This document shows positions 11,879-22,496 of a DNA stretch of 64,000 nucleotides, piece by piece. This DNA comes from Nectonema munidae (taxonomy: Eukaryota; Nematomorpha; Nectonematoida; Nectonematidae), in assembly GCA_030549495.1 (NCBI GenBank), contig JAUIRK010000536.1, forward strand, positions 1,099,857 to 1,163,856. The letters are read 5' to 3'. Each line of letters starts with the position of its first letter. The stretch's first letter is position 1. Under the pieces are notes generated by a model. It worked only from the letters and a program-made list of their open reading frames with translations. It made no database searches and had not been told where the DNA came from. The position numbers were made by a program, and so were the translations under genes.

Positions 11879-14800
11879 CCCTATCAGTGACGGGGGCTAT
11901 TTTAGCCCCCCCCCCCCCCCCCCCCCCTCAACTAAAATGTCTCCTGTACCAAATTGGCTACATCTTTTGCTACCATACTTCGTGATATTTCATAAAATTG
12001 ATAGCTGCATCTTTTGATACCATTTTCATGGCAGTTGAATGTCCTTTTCATGCCTAAATCTGTCAATCAAAATCAAAAGTTAAACTTTTTCAGCAAAATT
12101 CTGACAGTATCTCTAGAAGCTTATAACTTTGGTTCTATATTATATACTCGTTTGAAAATTTATAAATATATATAGTTTTGAACACATAACACTTTATAGT
12201 TTAAATTTTTTCAAAATCATTGTTACTTTTTGGGAAATGTCAATCAAAATTTTGATTGATGAGAAATATATCTAATAAAATATACCTTCAAATTTTACAT
12301 GAAATATATTTTTTCATATCAAATCGGGCATACTAATTTCATTTTTGGACTTATTTTTGGAATTTAGAAATTGAAAATACCTATAAGTGTGTAACAAAGT
12401 TGCGGTTTATTTCTAAAATCTGTCTTGGAGAACACTCATTCAAATTTTACATAAAATATACACATTTTCATATCAAATCAACAATGCCAATTTCATTTAT
12501 AGATTATTTTTGCATATGGATTTCAAAATACTTATAAGTGTGAAACAAAGTTGTGGTTTATTTCTAAAATCTGTCTTCGAGAACATTCATTCAAATTTTA
12601 CATGAAATACACACATTTTTATAACAAATCAACAATGCCAATTCCAATTTTAGATTGTTTTTGGATTTTGAATTTGAAAATACTTGTAAGCGTGAATCAA
12701 ATTTGCAAATCAGGTGTTTTACACATATGTACGCATTTTCAAGTAGGCTGAATCCAACAGTGATGTTTATTTTTTATAAAAATTAATCATACCTGTCAAA
12801 AAATGATTGACATATGACACTTCAACTGAAATAAATGACTTCATGATTAAATAGTTATACGTAGCTATATATGTAATTTATTTTGTCACAGAACAAATAG
12901 AATTATACGTAAATTGTAAATTGCAAAAAAATAAAATATAACTGAAAATGATATAGAACTAAAAACGGGATTTTATACCTAATTCAATGAGGTGATTTTT
13001 TTAATGAAATTAATTAAATACAAAACAAGGACTCTGTAGAGGCATATTTGATGCGTATCATTTTATTTGAAGGAGAAAGACAGTTCGTTTATACCATTCA
13101 CTCTACAATATCTCGAAACAAGCTGAATCGGTCAATTTAAATAGGTTTCGTGTTTGACCATTTGAGAAAGTTTTATACGTAAATCAAACAATATACAAAT
13201 GATCGAAGATGATAAAGTTGAAACATAATTTATTTATAATAAAAATTTGATCGTTTTTTTTTATATCTGATCATTTGGTTGTCGTATCGTTTCCCTAAAA
13301 TAAAAAATATTTTCACCTCAACATGAATTTTCTGCATAAAATTTGCTATTTTATTTAATAATTGCGGGCAGTATTTAAAAAAAAAAGTGAAAGATCTCCT
13401 TTATTAAAAACTGTCAAGGATAAAAAATAAAAATAGTTTAAAAAAAAAGAGAAAAACTTTATTCGAAAATTTGTCTTTTTGATAATCAAGATTCAACAAA
13501 ACATTTCCATTCAAAAACATTAAAAAGAAATTATTTACATTTTTTGGGTTTTTCTCTTTATTAAAAGCAAAAATAGTACCTGCATTTACTCTTGTCGTAT
13601 CTAATAGATAAGAAAAATCGACTACTGTCCATTTTTTGTTTTTCTATTTGTGGAATAATTTCTTATTCTATGATCCACTATATCCGTTCCACCATTGGAA
13701 AAATCGTACTGTTTAAAAATTGCAAGTTTACTTTTTTCATCGTCTACTGTAATTCCTAAAATGGCATGGGGGTTTGGAAGTGAAAACTAATACATTTTTC
13801 TTTCCTTTTGATTTAGAAAATACTACATAACTATGAATTGATAAAAATTCTCTATCTATATTCCAGCAAAACTTAGAAAATTCATCTCTATTATCTAAAC
13901 TTTTTATACTTTGCGGAATACCTTTTCTTCTTGTCTATTGTACCGACTATAGTTAATCCTTTTTATAGAGCCAATCAGCTATCTAGCTCTATAGAGGTAA
14001 TACAAACGGTCAATGGTTAAATTTCGACCTCTCAAAGATAAATATGCAGTGATAATGCCTCTTATAAGTCTATAAGTTCTATATAATTTTTCTCAATATA
14101 TACATGTCTTTTTTTGTTTGTTTCCTCATTACCTTTGCAAAACTTGGATGGCATTTTCTGAAGAAGATGGAGCCTAATTTATATATACAAATGTAAGAAA
14201 GTTTGAGAAGTTATAACTTCATTCCTCCGAAATAGAAACTTACCAAATTTTGCATATCTGTATGCACATCATATAAATGGAATATTCAAAGTTTGAAAAA
14301 ATTATATATAATATTTAAAAAACATGATGTAATCATGCAAACTCCATTTGAAATATAATTCACAGCCTAATTTTCATTCTATAGTCTAAAAATGAAAATA
14401 AAAAATATTTTGAACATAAATATATGAATCAATTTTAAAGTATAATGATGAGTATCAAAATTAATATTCGTGCTTCATTGGAAATTTTGATACTGAAAAA
14501 ATTTGTTTTATTATAGATTCCAAATAAAATCTAAACTTCAAAGAGAAATAAATTCATTTGTGAAACTAAAAATTTGAATATAGTCTTTGGAGAATAGCAT
14601 GAAAAGAAATCGTTGAAAAATCAGTACAATATATCTGCGATTTTAAAAAAGTCACAAATTAATCAAAAATGTTAAAAAAAACTTTATATAACTACTTAAA
14701 TAAAGAGTTAATTTTTTCAGTTGAGCTGTCATATGTCAATCAATTTTTTGACAGGTTTGGTTGATTTTTAAAAAAATTAAACTTGAAAATGGGTATATAT

Positions 14801-15003
14801 GTGTAAAAAATTTTGTATACCCATTTAAACTAAAAGTTTCTTTTCTTAGTTAAGCTGTCAAATATCAATCAATTTTTGACAAGTTTGATTGATTTTTATA
14901 AAAAATAAATGTCACGATCAGATTCGCAATCAATCATTTAGTAGGTTCACAAAATCGAGGGGGCAGTCACTGAGGAAATGAAAATATGCCGTCACTAATA
15001 GTG
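11879..15003 (-). mobile_element. decayed piggyBac transposon
   Basis: Flanked by TTAA on both sides (11875-11878 and 15004-15007), the target duplication of piggyBac. The termini are inverted: left CCCTATCAGTGACGG, right (minus strand) CACTATTAGTGACGG. A degraded transposase lies on the minus strand around 13540-13790. It shows the GGTDIVDH stretch (third catalytic Asp region, family GGVDxxD), followed after a frameshift by RKTKKW and DTTRVNAGTIFAFNK, matching the conserved piggyBac order. Subterminal repeats rich in TGTCAAAAAATTGATT-like motifs lie at both ends. A G/C hairpin (GGGGGCTATTTTAGCCCCC) sits directly inside the left TIR. The coding region is too decayed to be active. Confidence 0.8.
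13540..13790 (-). pseudogene. piggyBac transposase remnant
   Basis: Translation on the minus strand gives VDDEKSKLAIFKQYDFSNGG, then TDIVDHRIRNYSTNRKTK, and in another frame KWTVVDFSYLLDTTRVNAG. The order GGxDxxD, RKTxxW, then N-A matches the C-terminal part of the piggyBac catalytic domain. At least one frameshift separates the pieces, and stops surround them. The rest of the transposase is not recognisable by eye. Confidence 0.72.
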
Positions 15004-15007
15004 TTAA

Positions 15008-16288
15008 GATGGATGAATCAAACTACTGCTGATGAAAAGAAACTAAAATGGTGTGTCTACTCTCGCTCTCTATCTACCATGTTTTTGCGTGAATATGATA
15101 GATAATATTTGGAAATTCTGTATACAAACATGCACAGTGCACACATACTAGAATACTTCTTTGTTCAAGCAAACTATAATCTTTTCCCCTCGTCTACTTC
15201 ATGATATGTCAAAGGAATGTGCTTTGTCGTGTATGCGAGATGAATATCACGGATAAGAAGTATTGCTGAAATGAGCTAGCTGTAATTGACTCATCAGCTG
15301 TGATTTATTCTGCCTTTTTCGCCGCTAGCAACTTTATCATATCTTGTTTCCACGAAATTCTCTCACACACCCCTTCCTTCATTGAATAGAATACTGAGCG
15401 CATTGTCTTACTTGCTTCTCAAATCACCATTTATCGTTTTTTCAAGAACAAAGGATCGCGGTAAAATGTTTGTTATTTGAAATATTTAATTTCTTTGTAT
15501 TTTGATGAAAAAAATCACGCATTTTATGACAAATTCTAATACTAAGATTTTTGCCAATTTAATCTTACTGAGGTGGTCATCTGGTCCGTAACAGCTTTTT
15601 ATTTAAATATTTCCTCAACTCTCGTGGCTTTTTTTCTTCCATCTTCGAAAAATGCACAATTTTATTTCGATTTCACGCAAAAAACGAAAGTGCGTTCAAT
15701 GAATAATGCAAACATAAAAATACATGAACAATCTTTTATAATTTTTTTTAATTGCATCAGATATGAGGCGACCAGTGGATCTATTCTAACCCTCTTTTTC
15801 TTTGGAAGTGTGCCAGGGGAAATAAATCCAGCATATGGGCAGAGAGATTTTCTAAAAAATACCATATGTGCTACTGTCTGCAAAAATTTAGCCAATATAA
15901 ATAAATCAACACAAAATATAGTGACTGGGGTCGAGCTCTACGCAAACAGCCTATAAACAACTCTTATAAGCTATAGTGCGCGATGCCAAAAATGAAACAA
16001 TTATTTAATGAATATATTTTCTCCAATATCACCAATGAAATAAAAGTAATACATTTTTCAGTTTCTTCCACACCAAATAAAAGTAATGGAATGTTTAATC
16101 ATTCATTATTACTACTAAAATTTAAAAAAGTAGAATACATGCAGTATCATCATCATTTTTTTTTTATAGTTTGGTGACTCCTAATCTATTTTTGCAAAAT
16201 TTAAAAACTTCCTAGGATTAAATGCATCATTTTGAATGTCTTAAAATTGGCACAAGAAAGCTTTTACTCATTTTTTATGTTTTGCAGA
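15008..16288. other. spacer between two piggyBac-type elements
   Basis: About 1.3 kb without a recognised gene. One frame at 15573-15956 (plus, 127 codons) is open but shows no domain or motif I know, and an overlapping minus-strand frame is equally open, which argues for chance. The stretch 15010-15450 has slightly higher GC than its surroundings. Confidence 0.4.
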
Positions 16289-16671
16289 CCCTATTAGTGC
16301 TGGGCTAACTTTATTTGCTCAAGTGCTGGGGGGGGGGGCGTAAAGTGCCCCCCCTTATTTTTCTGAGATATTAATAAGTTTTTATAAATATTTTTAATGT
16401 TACATATATATTTCTAATGCCTTGCTGAATTCAGTGGTGATGCCTTTTTTTTTTATCAAAACCTGTCAAAAAATTGATTTATATTTGACAGCTCATCTCA
16501 AAAAAGAGAATTTTAAGCATGCTGAATTCAGTGGTGATGTTCATTTTTTATGAAAATCAATCAAATCTGTCAAAAAATTGATTTATCTCAAAAAGAAACA
16601 TTTTATCCAAATAATTATATAACGTTTTTTCCACACATATACCCATTTTCAAGTACGCTATGTTTACTGGT

Positions 16672-16934
16672 TGTGATGAATAGAAAGAATCTGAAAGGCT
16701 GGAGCTTTTATTTATAAGAATTTGCATAGTAAGAGAAAAGTCTATATTAATAGAATAGAAGAATTGTGATGTTCAGAGAAGTGTTAATGACAAATAATTA
16801 ATGACAAAAATAAATAAAACTATGACAGATAATTATGGTTAAATAAAAAGATATTATGTGTAAGTTTATAAACAAAAATGATGATAATAGTAATAATAAT
16901 AATAATAATGAAGAAGGGTTATTTGAATAATACA
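16672..16934 (-). repeat. LTR (left on the plus strand; 3' LTR of the element)
   Basis: 263 bp, TGTGATG...AATACA. It repeats 19747-20071 nearly base for base apart from a stretch present only in the other copy. It contains a short (TAA/TAATAA) microsatellite near its right end. Confidence 0.85.
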
Positions 16935-19746
16935 ATCTTCCGCACTAATGGGAATTGTCTAACAGGCTTTCGTTCCCTTGTTGATCTTCTTAGGTGTGGT
17001 GCTTCCACTTTTGATTCTTCACCGTTGCTGGGTTCTTCGTTTGGAGAAGGATCCTTAGTGTATTCAGAGCAAGAGGTTTCTTCTAATTCCTTTTCAGTTT
17101 GGTTGGGGGCAAGATGCTTGAGAGCCACGGTGTTCTCCTTCCCATTTTGCGATTTTACCCTTGCGCATTGCGGATTAATTTCCAAAAGTTCGACTAACTC
17201 CACTTGAGGCTTTGCTTTCGACGGGATAGGGAATTTCTTCATCCAAACAGTTTTTGTATTAGACAGCCAATCTGGAACTTTATTGTTGGCGCTGTTTCTT
17301 TCAAACTTAAATAATCTTTCATGCGGAGTTTCATTAGTTGATGTGTTCAGAAGTGTTCGGAGTGCATTCAAGCAATCTGAAAGAACGTCTTCCCATTTTT
17401 CGATGGGCAGTCCTTGAGTCTCTGTTGCTAAAGTGACGGTTTTCCTCCGTTGTATCTTTCGCATTGAGAATTGCCTTGAGGATTATAAGCTGTTGTGAAA
17501 GTCGAGGCTACGCCTTTACTTAAAAGAAAAGTTTTAAGTTCACTCGATAAAAATGAGCTCCCGCGATCTGAGTGTACTTCTTGCAAACATTTTATTACCG
17601 TAGTTGACGTCGTATCCTTGCAAGGAAAAGCAAATGGAAATCTAGAATACTCGTGCTTCGTCGAGTCTTTTGAAATTGAACATGCACGTGATAACGCATC
17701 TGCAGATAAATTGTCGATTCCAGGTCGATACTTGATGTCAAAGGAATATGAAGCTAACTCCAAACGCCAGCGAAGCATCTTGTCGTTTGATTTTGTTCTT
17801 GCCATTATTGCTAAAAATGCAGGAAACTGCTTTCTGGTCCGTCACTACGGTAAAGTGTTGTCCAATTAGGAAGTGCTTCCAGTGTCGTACCGATGCGATG
17901 ATGGCGTAAGCTTCTTTCTCCACGATGTGTGCTTTGGTTTCTGCTAGATTGAGTTTTGGAAAAGAATGCTACAGGCCTTCCATTTTGCAAGAGTGAGGCG
18001 GCGATTGTCTTCTCTGAAGCGTCTGTTTCCACAACGAATGGCACACCACTTTTGGTTGCGTGTAAAGCAGATCTACCAATTTCTTCTTTGAGAGAGTGAA
18101 TTACTTTTATTTGACTGTTGGTTAGAGGAAAGGAGGTCACTTTTGTTAGAGATTGAACTTTCGTGGAGTAATTGGAAATCCATTTGGCGTAATATGAGAA
18201 GAATTCCATCATTCTTTTCAATTCAGCAGAACTTCGCGGTATTGGCATTTCTGTCAGAGGTTTGATGCGATCCTTGTCAGGCCTTAGCTCCCCATCACCA
18301 ATCTCATATCCAAGAAACTTGATAGATGCGAGTCCTTGCTTACTTTTGCTCCAATTGATGTTTAGTTGATAGGAATTGGCTGCGTTAAGAAAAGACTTTA
18401 GATTGCGATCGTGTTGCTCCAAAGTCTTCCCACAGATTATTACATCGTCTATGTAAGAAAAAGTATCACTAAGTTTATTTAACGAAATAAAGTTATTGAT
18501 GTATCGCTGAAATGCAGAGGCCCCATTGGTTACTCCCATCGGAATTTTCGTGAATTGATAAAGTCTACCGTCAGCTTCAAACCCAGTGTACATTCGCTCG
18601 TCTTTTCCCAGTTCCACTTGATAATAAGCTTCGGAAAGATCAATTAAACTGAAGTATTTGAATTTGGCTACTTTATGTGCCAATTCATTTACATCAGGCA
18701 AAGGATAGGCGTCAGCTAAGGTAAACTTATTTATCGTGCGTGAGAAGTCAACTACCATTCTCTTCCCTCCGGCGGTTTTGGGAACAAGGACAACTTGAGC
18801 TCGCCATGGAGAATTGGATTCTTCAATAACTCCAGCTTTCAGCAGTCTCTGGACTTCACTTCGTATAAATCGCTGATCATCTTCACTGAACTTTCTAGTT
18901 CTTGTTATCTGAGGTCGACAATTAGCAGACAAGAATCTAAAAAGTTTCACTTCATTCGAGTTCTTTGTGGCACATGTATGACGAGCTTCAAGGTTTCCAC
19001 TGTGATATTGGAAATCCAAAGAAGGTTCTTTCCCACGGAATTCAATGGTGATGTCTTTATGTCTTTTGAGAAAACTAATTCCCAAGATGACCTCTTTCCA
19101 CAAGTTAGGTAAAATCAAGAACTCCACATTATCGTAGACTTTATTTTGAATTTGCAATTGAGCACGAGTTCTTCCCATAACCTGCATTTTGAACTTGCTA
19201 GAAGCCATGCTGACCTTTTCTTTGCAGGGATATAGCTTCAAATTCAGTCGACGAGCAGTATCTTTGTTTCGTGTTTTCAAGGAGTCTGGTTCGAATAGCA
19301 CTGTTCCTCAATCCAGAGATGAGAGAATCTCTTATGAAAAGATCTTTGTGCTAATCGGCAGTTACTTCTTTGAATTCGCAATTCATGGATAACACCTTCA
19401 AGGATTGAAAGAAAGAGTCGACGGTCTCGTCACTTGATTGAACGCGCGTTGAGAGGAGGTGCCTTGCATGAACTTCGTTAGGAACTTTGACGTATGCACT
19501 TTCCAATTGCTTTATTGCCATCTCATAACTTGACGCTTTTTGTATGCTTTCAGCAACGTCAGGTCCCAAGTGAATGATGAGAAGTTCAAGCTTGTTGGGA
19601 CTGTGATCCTTCAAACAGTCAAGGTAGTAAGTGAATCCTCTAAACCAGTGCTTCCATAATTTTCCACTTTGTTCTTCGTTAGGGAGAACGTTGAACTCCT
19701 TTGGTCTGACGGCTTTTTCCATAAAGGGTTGGGTGTTGAATAAAAT

Positions 19747-19814
19747 TGTGATGAATAGAAAGAATCTGAAAGGCTGTAGCTTTTATTCAACAAATAGCGC
19801 GTGAAAAGACATAA

Positions 19815-19855
<41 letters not shown>

Positions 19856-20071
19856 AATTTGCATAGTAAGAGAAAAGTCTATATTAATAGAATAGAAGAA
19901 TTGTGATGTTCAGAGAAGTGTTAATGACAAATAATTAATGACAAAAATAAATATAACTATGACAGATAATTATGGTTAAATGAAAAGATATTATGTGTAA
20001 GTTTATAAACAAAAATGATGATAATAGTAATAATAATAATAATAATGAAGAAGGGTTATTTGAATAATACA
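19747..20071 (-). repeat. LTR (right on the plus strand; 5' LTR of the element)
   Basis: 325 bp with the same TG...CA ends as the left copy. It is longer because of an internal stretch of about 60 bases that includes an (AT)n run at about 19822-19853. The 5-bp duplication CTGGT follows at once. Confidence 0.85.
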
Positions 20072-20957
20072 CTGGTGATATTCCTTTTTTTTTATAAAAA
20101 TCAGTCAAGCCTATGTCAAAATTAAAATTTTTATTCTTATAAAAAGTTTTTTATACATTTCAAGTATGTAGATTGTAGAATTTAATGGTGATGTTCATTT
20201 TTTATGAAATCAATAAAACCTGTCAAAAAAATCAATTAAACCTGTAAATCAATGTTAAATATATAAACTTCAAAATAAATTCTACTTGCAGTATTTCTCT
20301 GGTAATTATTTTCTTAATTTATTTAATAAACCAACTTTAGGTGTTTAATTCACTCAAAATATTTCATTTGTCAGTAAATTATGTATCTCGATAGGACCTC
20401 TATCTTTTTGGCTACAAATTTGTTATCGGCTCGTAGTCTCTACTTCATATTATAATTTACAGTATGTAATTTTTCTATTCATTCTATGATGATCCTTTCT
20501 TGCTAGCTCTTTTTTCATTGGAAATTTATTTTCTTCAATGTGTGTTTGAAAAAACTTTTTTAAGGATTTATTTTAAACAGATTTTTTCCTCTCTCAAAGC
20601 ATTCTGATTAAAGAATCTTCTTGATGATCTTAGGCTTTTTTTTTATCAGTATCGTGTATTTTGTTATCAAACCTGAATATTTGTAAACCAATCTCAGTTC
20701 AAAGGTTTTTTTCTGATGAATCATTCGGGATGTTCATTGTTCAATTACAAAAAGTTTTCCACCTTCTTCATCTAAAAGATTCTCTCTTTCACGCAAAAGG
20801 AAAAAGATGGACTAATTCAATTTAAATAAAAAAATATTTTGATAGTGACTAAATTCTCACATATTGGCATCTCTGCCATTTTTGATAAATCTGACCTATT
20901 CTAAATTTTCAGATTTCCTACCCATCTTAATTAAATGATAATTGTAATCCTAGATTG

Positions 20958-21182
20958 ACCTAGAACAGCGTTTTTCAAAGTGTGGGTCCCGACCCTTCAG
21001 TGGGTCGCGTCAAAAATAAAATGGGTCGTGACAAAAAAGAAAGGAAATCAAGGTAGGGCAAAGTGAAGAAAATTTAAAAGTATTAATATTTTATTCACAC
21101 CTAAGTATTATGGGTCGCGATGCAAACTGTGCTTCTTGCTATGGGTCGCAATAAAAAATGTTTGAAAAGCGCTGACCTAGAT
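20958..21182. mobile_element. hAT-type MITE with 8-bp TSD
   Basis: The element at 20966-21174 (209 bp) starts CAGCGTTTTTCAAAGTGTGG and ends in the inverse, CAGCGCTTTTCAAA on the minus strand. Flanks ACCTAGAA and ACCTAGAT form an 8-bp duplication with one mismatch, as hAT elements make. The interior repeats GGGTCGCG motifs and has no coding capacity. Confidence 0.8.
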
Positions 21183-21722
21183 GATAAGCTATAGATTTAA
21201 ATATTTTTCCTTTGTAAAAGAGGAAAGAACTTCTTTTTTACGGTCAAAATCTTTTTTGAAGCACCCAATATTAGATCATTACACCACTTCCTAATTCATT
21301 AGAACATGGTAGATCTTTCATTTAGTCAAGATACATATTTTTTTTAATTATTTCTTTTGATCAGGGCGCACATCCGGAGGGGGGGGGGGCAACCGTCCTC
21401 CCCTCCTCCCTCCCCAATGTGTTTTTTGAAGCTAGAAAATTTTTGATGTTGATTGACAGTTTTGGACATGAGCTAGCGATTTTAGGGAAAGTCCGAAATT
21501 TGAAGGGATATGATTCAGCGAATTTTGTGCAATTAAATTTTTAGTTAATGGGGGTGTGGCGTTTTACGCCCCCTCAGCACTAATAGGGTTAACAAGTTTT
21601 CTAAAAAGAAGCTTATATTTCGAATATTGTGAACTTGTTATGACCATCATCATATCATCGCTTTGAGGCCAAAATTTTGAAGACTAATCGATTGCTTTAT
21701 TTTTCAATTCAATTTTTTATAT

Positions 21723-22354
21723 TTAACCCTGCAACATTTTTTTTATTTAACCCTGACAAGAATCACATCACTCATCAGTTCTTTGAAAACGTGTATAGCA
21801 TCATCAACTCTTGCAAGAAGAAATTTTGATGGACCACCTTCTTTCCTCATCAAATTTAGTTTTTGCGTTTTCTTCGAAAAAGTTTTTTCATCCAACGTGT
21901 TTTGTCTTTCGAAACAAATTCCTCTTTTTGGTCGAAACTCGAGCAAACTTTTTTACACTTTTTGCTGATAACTTCACAATTACCGGAAGTACTGAATTAG
22001 TATCAAAACTTGAATCAGGTGAATTGGAGTGAAAAAAGAATAAAAAATTTTTTGATGAATTTATTTGAATCAAAAATATTATTTAATTATTATTAAAAAC
22101 TTTTTATTAACTATAATTAATTATTATAATTTGTAAAGTATAAAAAAATGAAAAAATGGGTCGTTGTAGGATACGAGTACCATTTAAGGAAAGTCGAACA
22201 GGAAAATTTCGAATTTTTAATATTTTTGTAAATAATGCGTGTACATGAAAGTATCGGTTGAGTTTCAGTAAAAAAATAAAACCGATTTATGCTTTAAAAT
22301 ATATTTTAGTATTTGGTATGGGTCAATTGACCCACTTGGTCGTTCTAGTGTTAA
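21723..22354. mobile_element. candidate piggyBac-like MITE next to the NPC1 start
   Basis: TTAA at 21723-21726 followed by CCCTGCAAC, and TTAA at 22351-22354 preceded (minus strand) by CACTAGAACGACC, suggest an element of about 624 bp with weak TIRs. A perfect palindrome, GGGTCAATTGACCC, lies just inside the right end. A second TTAACCCTG occurs at 21747, leaving the left border uncertain. No transposase is encoded; small open frames here are shadows. Confidence 0.45.
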
Positions 22355-22436
22355 AGCTTCTATCACTCTGATTCTCGAAGGACTAAACATAAATTGTCAT
22401 GCTTTATTCAAAGTTCTCTTTTCTTTTTCAGACGTG

Positions 22437-22496
22437 ATGCCTGATTTTGCAAGATTGATCCCACTCATTCTTCCCTTCATTTCATTACTATTTAAC
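22437..22496 (+). CDS. NPC1: NPC1 exon 1: signal peptide
   Basis: Encodes MPDFARLIPLILPFISLLFN, a typical hydrophobic signal sequence, and ends in a GTAATT donor in phase 0, matching exon 2. CTTTTCTTTTTCAG ends five bases before the ATG and looks like a splice acceptor, so an untranslated upstream exon or a trans-spliced leader may join here. Confidence 0.7.

Larger units (their letters stand above)
16667..20076 (-). mobile_element. Ty3/Gypsy LTR retrotransposon, broken, with 5-bp TSD
   Basis: A Ty3/Gypsy element in minus orientation spanning 16672-20071, bounded by LTRs that start TGTGATG and end AATACA (TG...CA) and by the 5-bp duplication CTGGT at 16667-16671 and 20072-20076. Parts in element order are gag, protease, reverse transcriptase, RNase H and an integrase core. 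At 3.4 kb it is shorter than whole relatives and is broken by several lesions, so it is a fossil. The two LTRs differ by only a few substitutions over about 260 shared bases, so the insertion is recent. It sits inside the piggyBac-type element at 16289-21588. Confidence 0.88.
16289..21588. mobile_element. second piggyBac-type element, interrupted by nested insertions
   Basis: The left end starts CCCTATTAGTGCTG at 16289; the right end, read on the minus strand from 21588, starts CCCTATTAGTGCTG as well. TTAA follows the right end (21589-21592), but the left flank is CAGA, so the duplication is damaged on one side or the two ends are not original partners. The TIRs resemble those of the element at 11879-15003, and both carry G/C hairpins just inside. 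Subterminal motifs (CAGTGGTGATGTTCATTTTT and TGTCAAAAAATTGATT) match that element. Removing the nested Ty3/Gypsy copy and hAT MITE leaves about 1.7 kb with no recognisable transposase. Confidence 0.62.

Noticed and set aside
15573-15956. 127-codon open frame as a gene
   Set aside because: No recognisable motif, and an overlapping frame on the other strand is just as open; nothing separates it from chance.
18795-19392. Plus-strand frames opposite the Ty3/Gypsy element
   Set aside because: Shadows of the minus-strand element.
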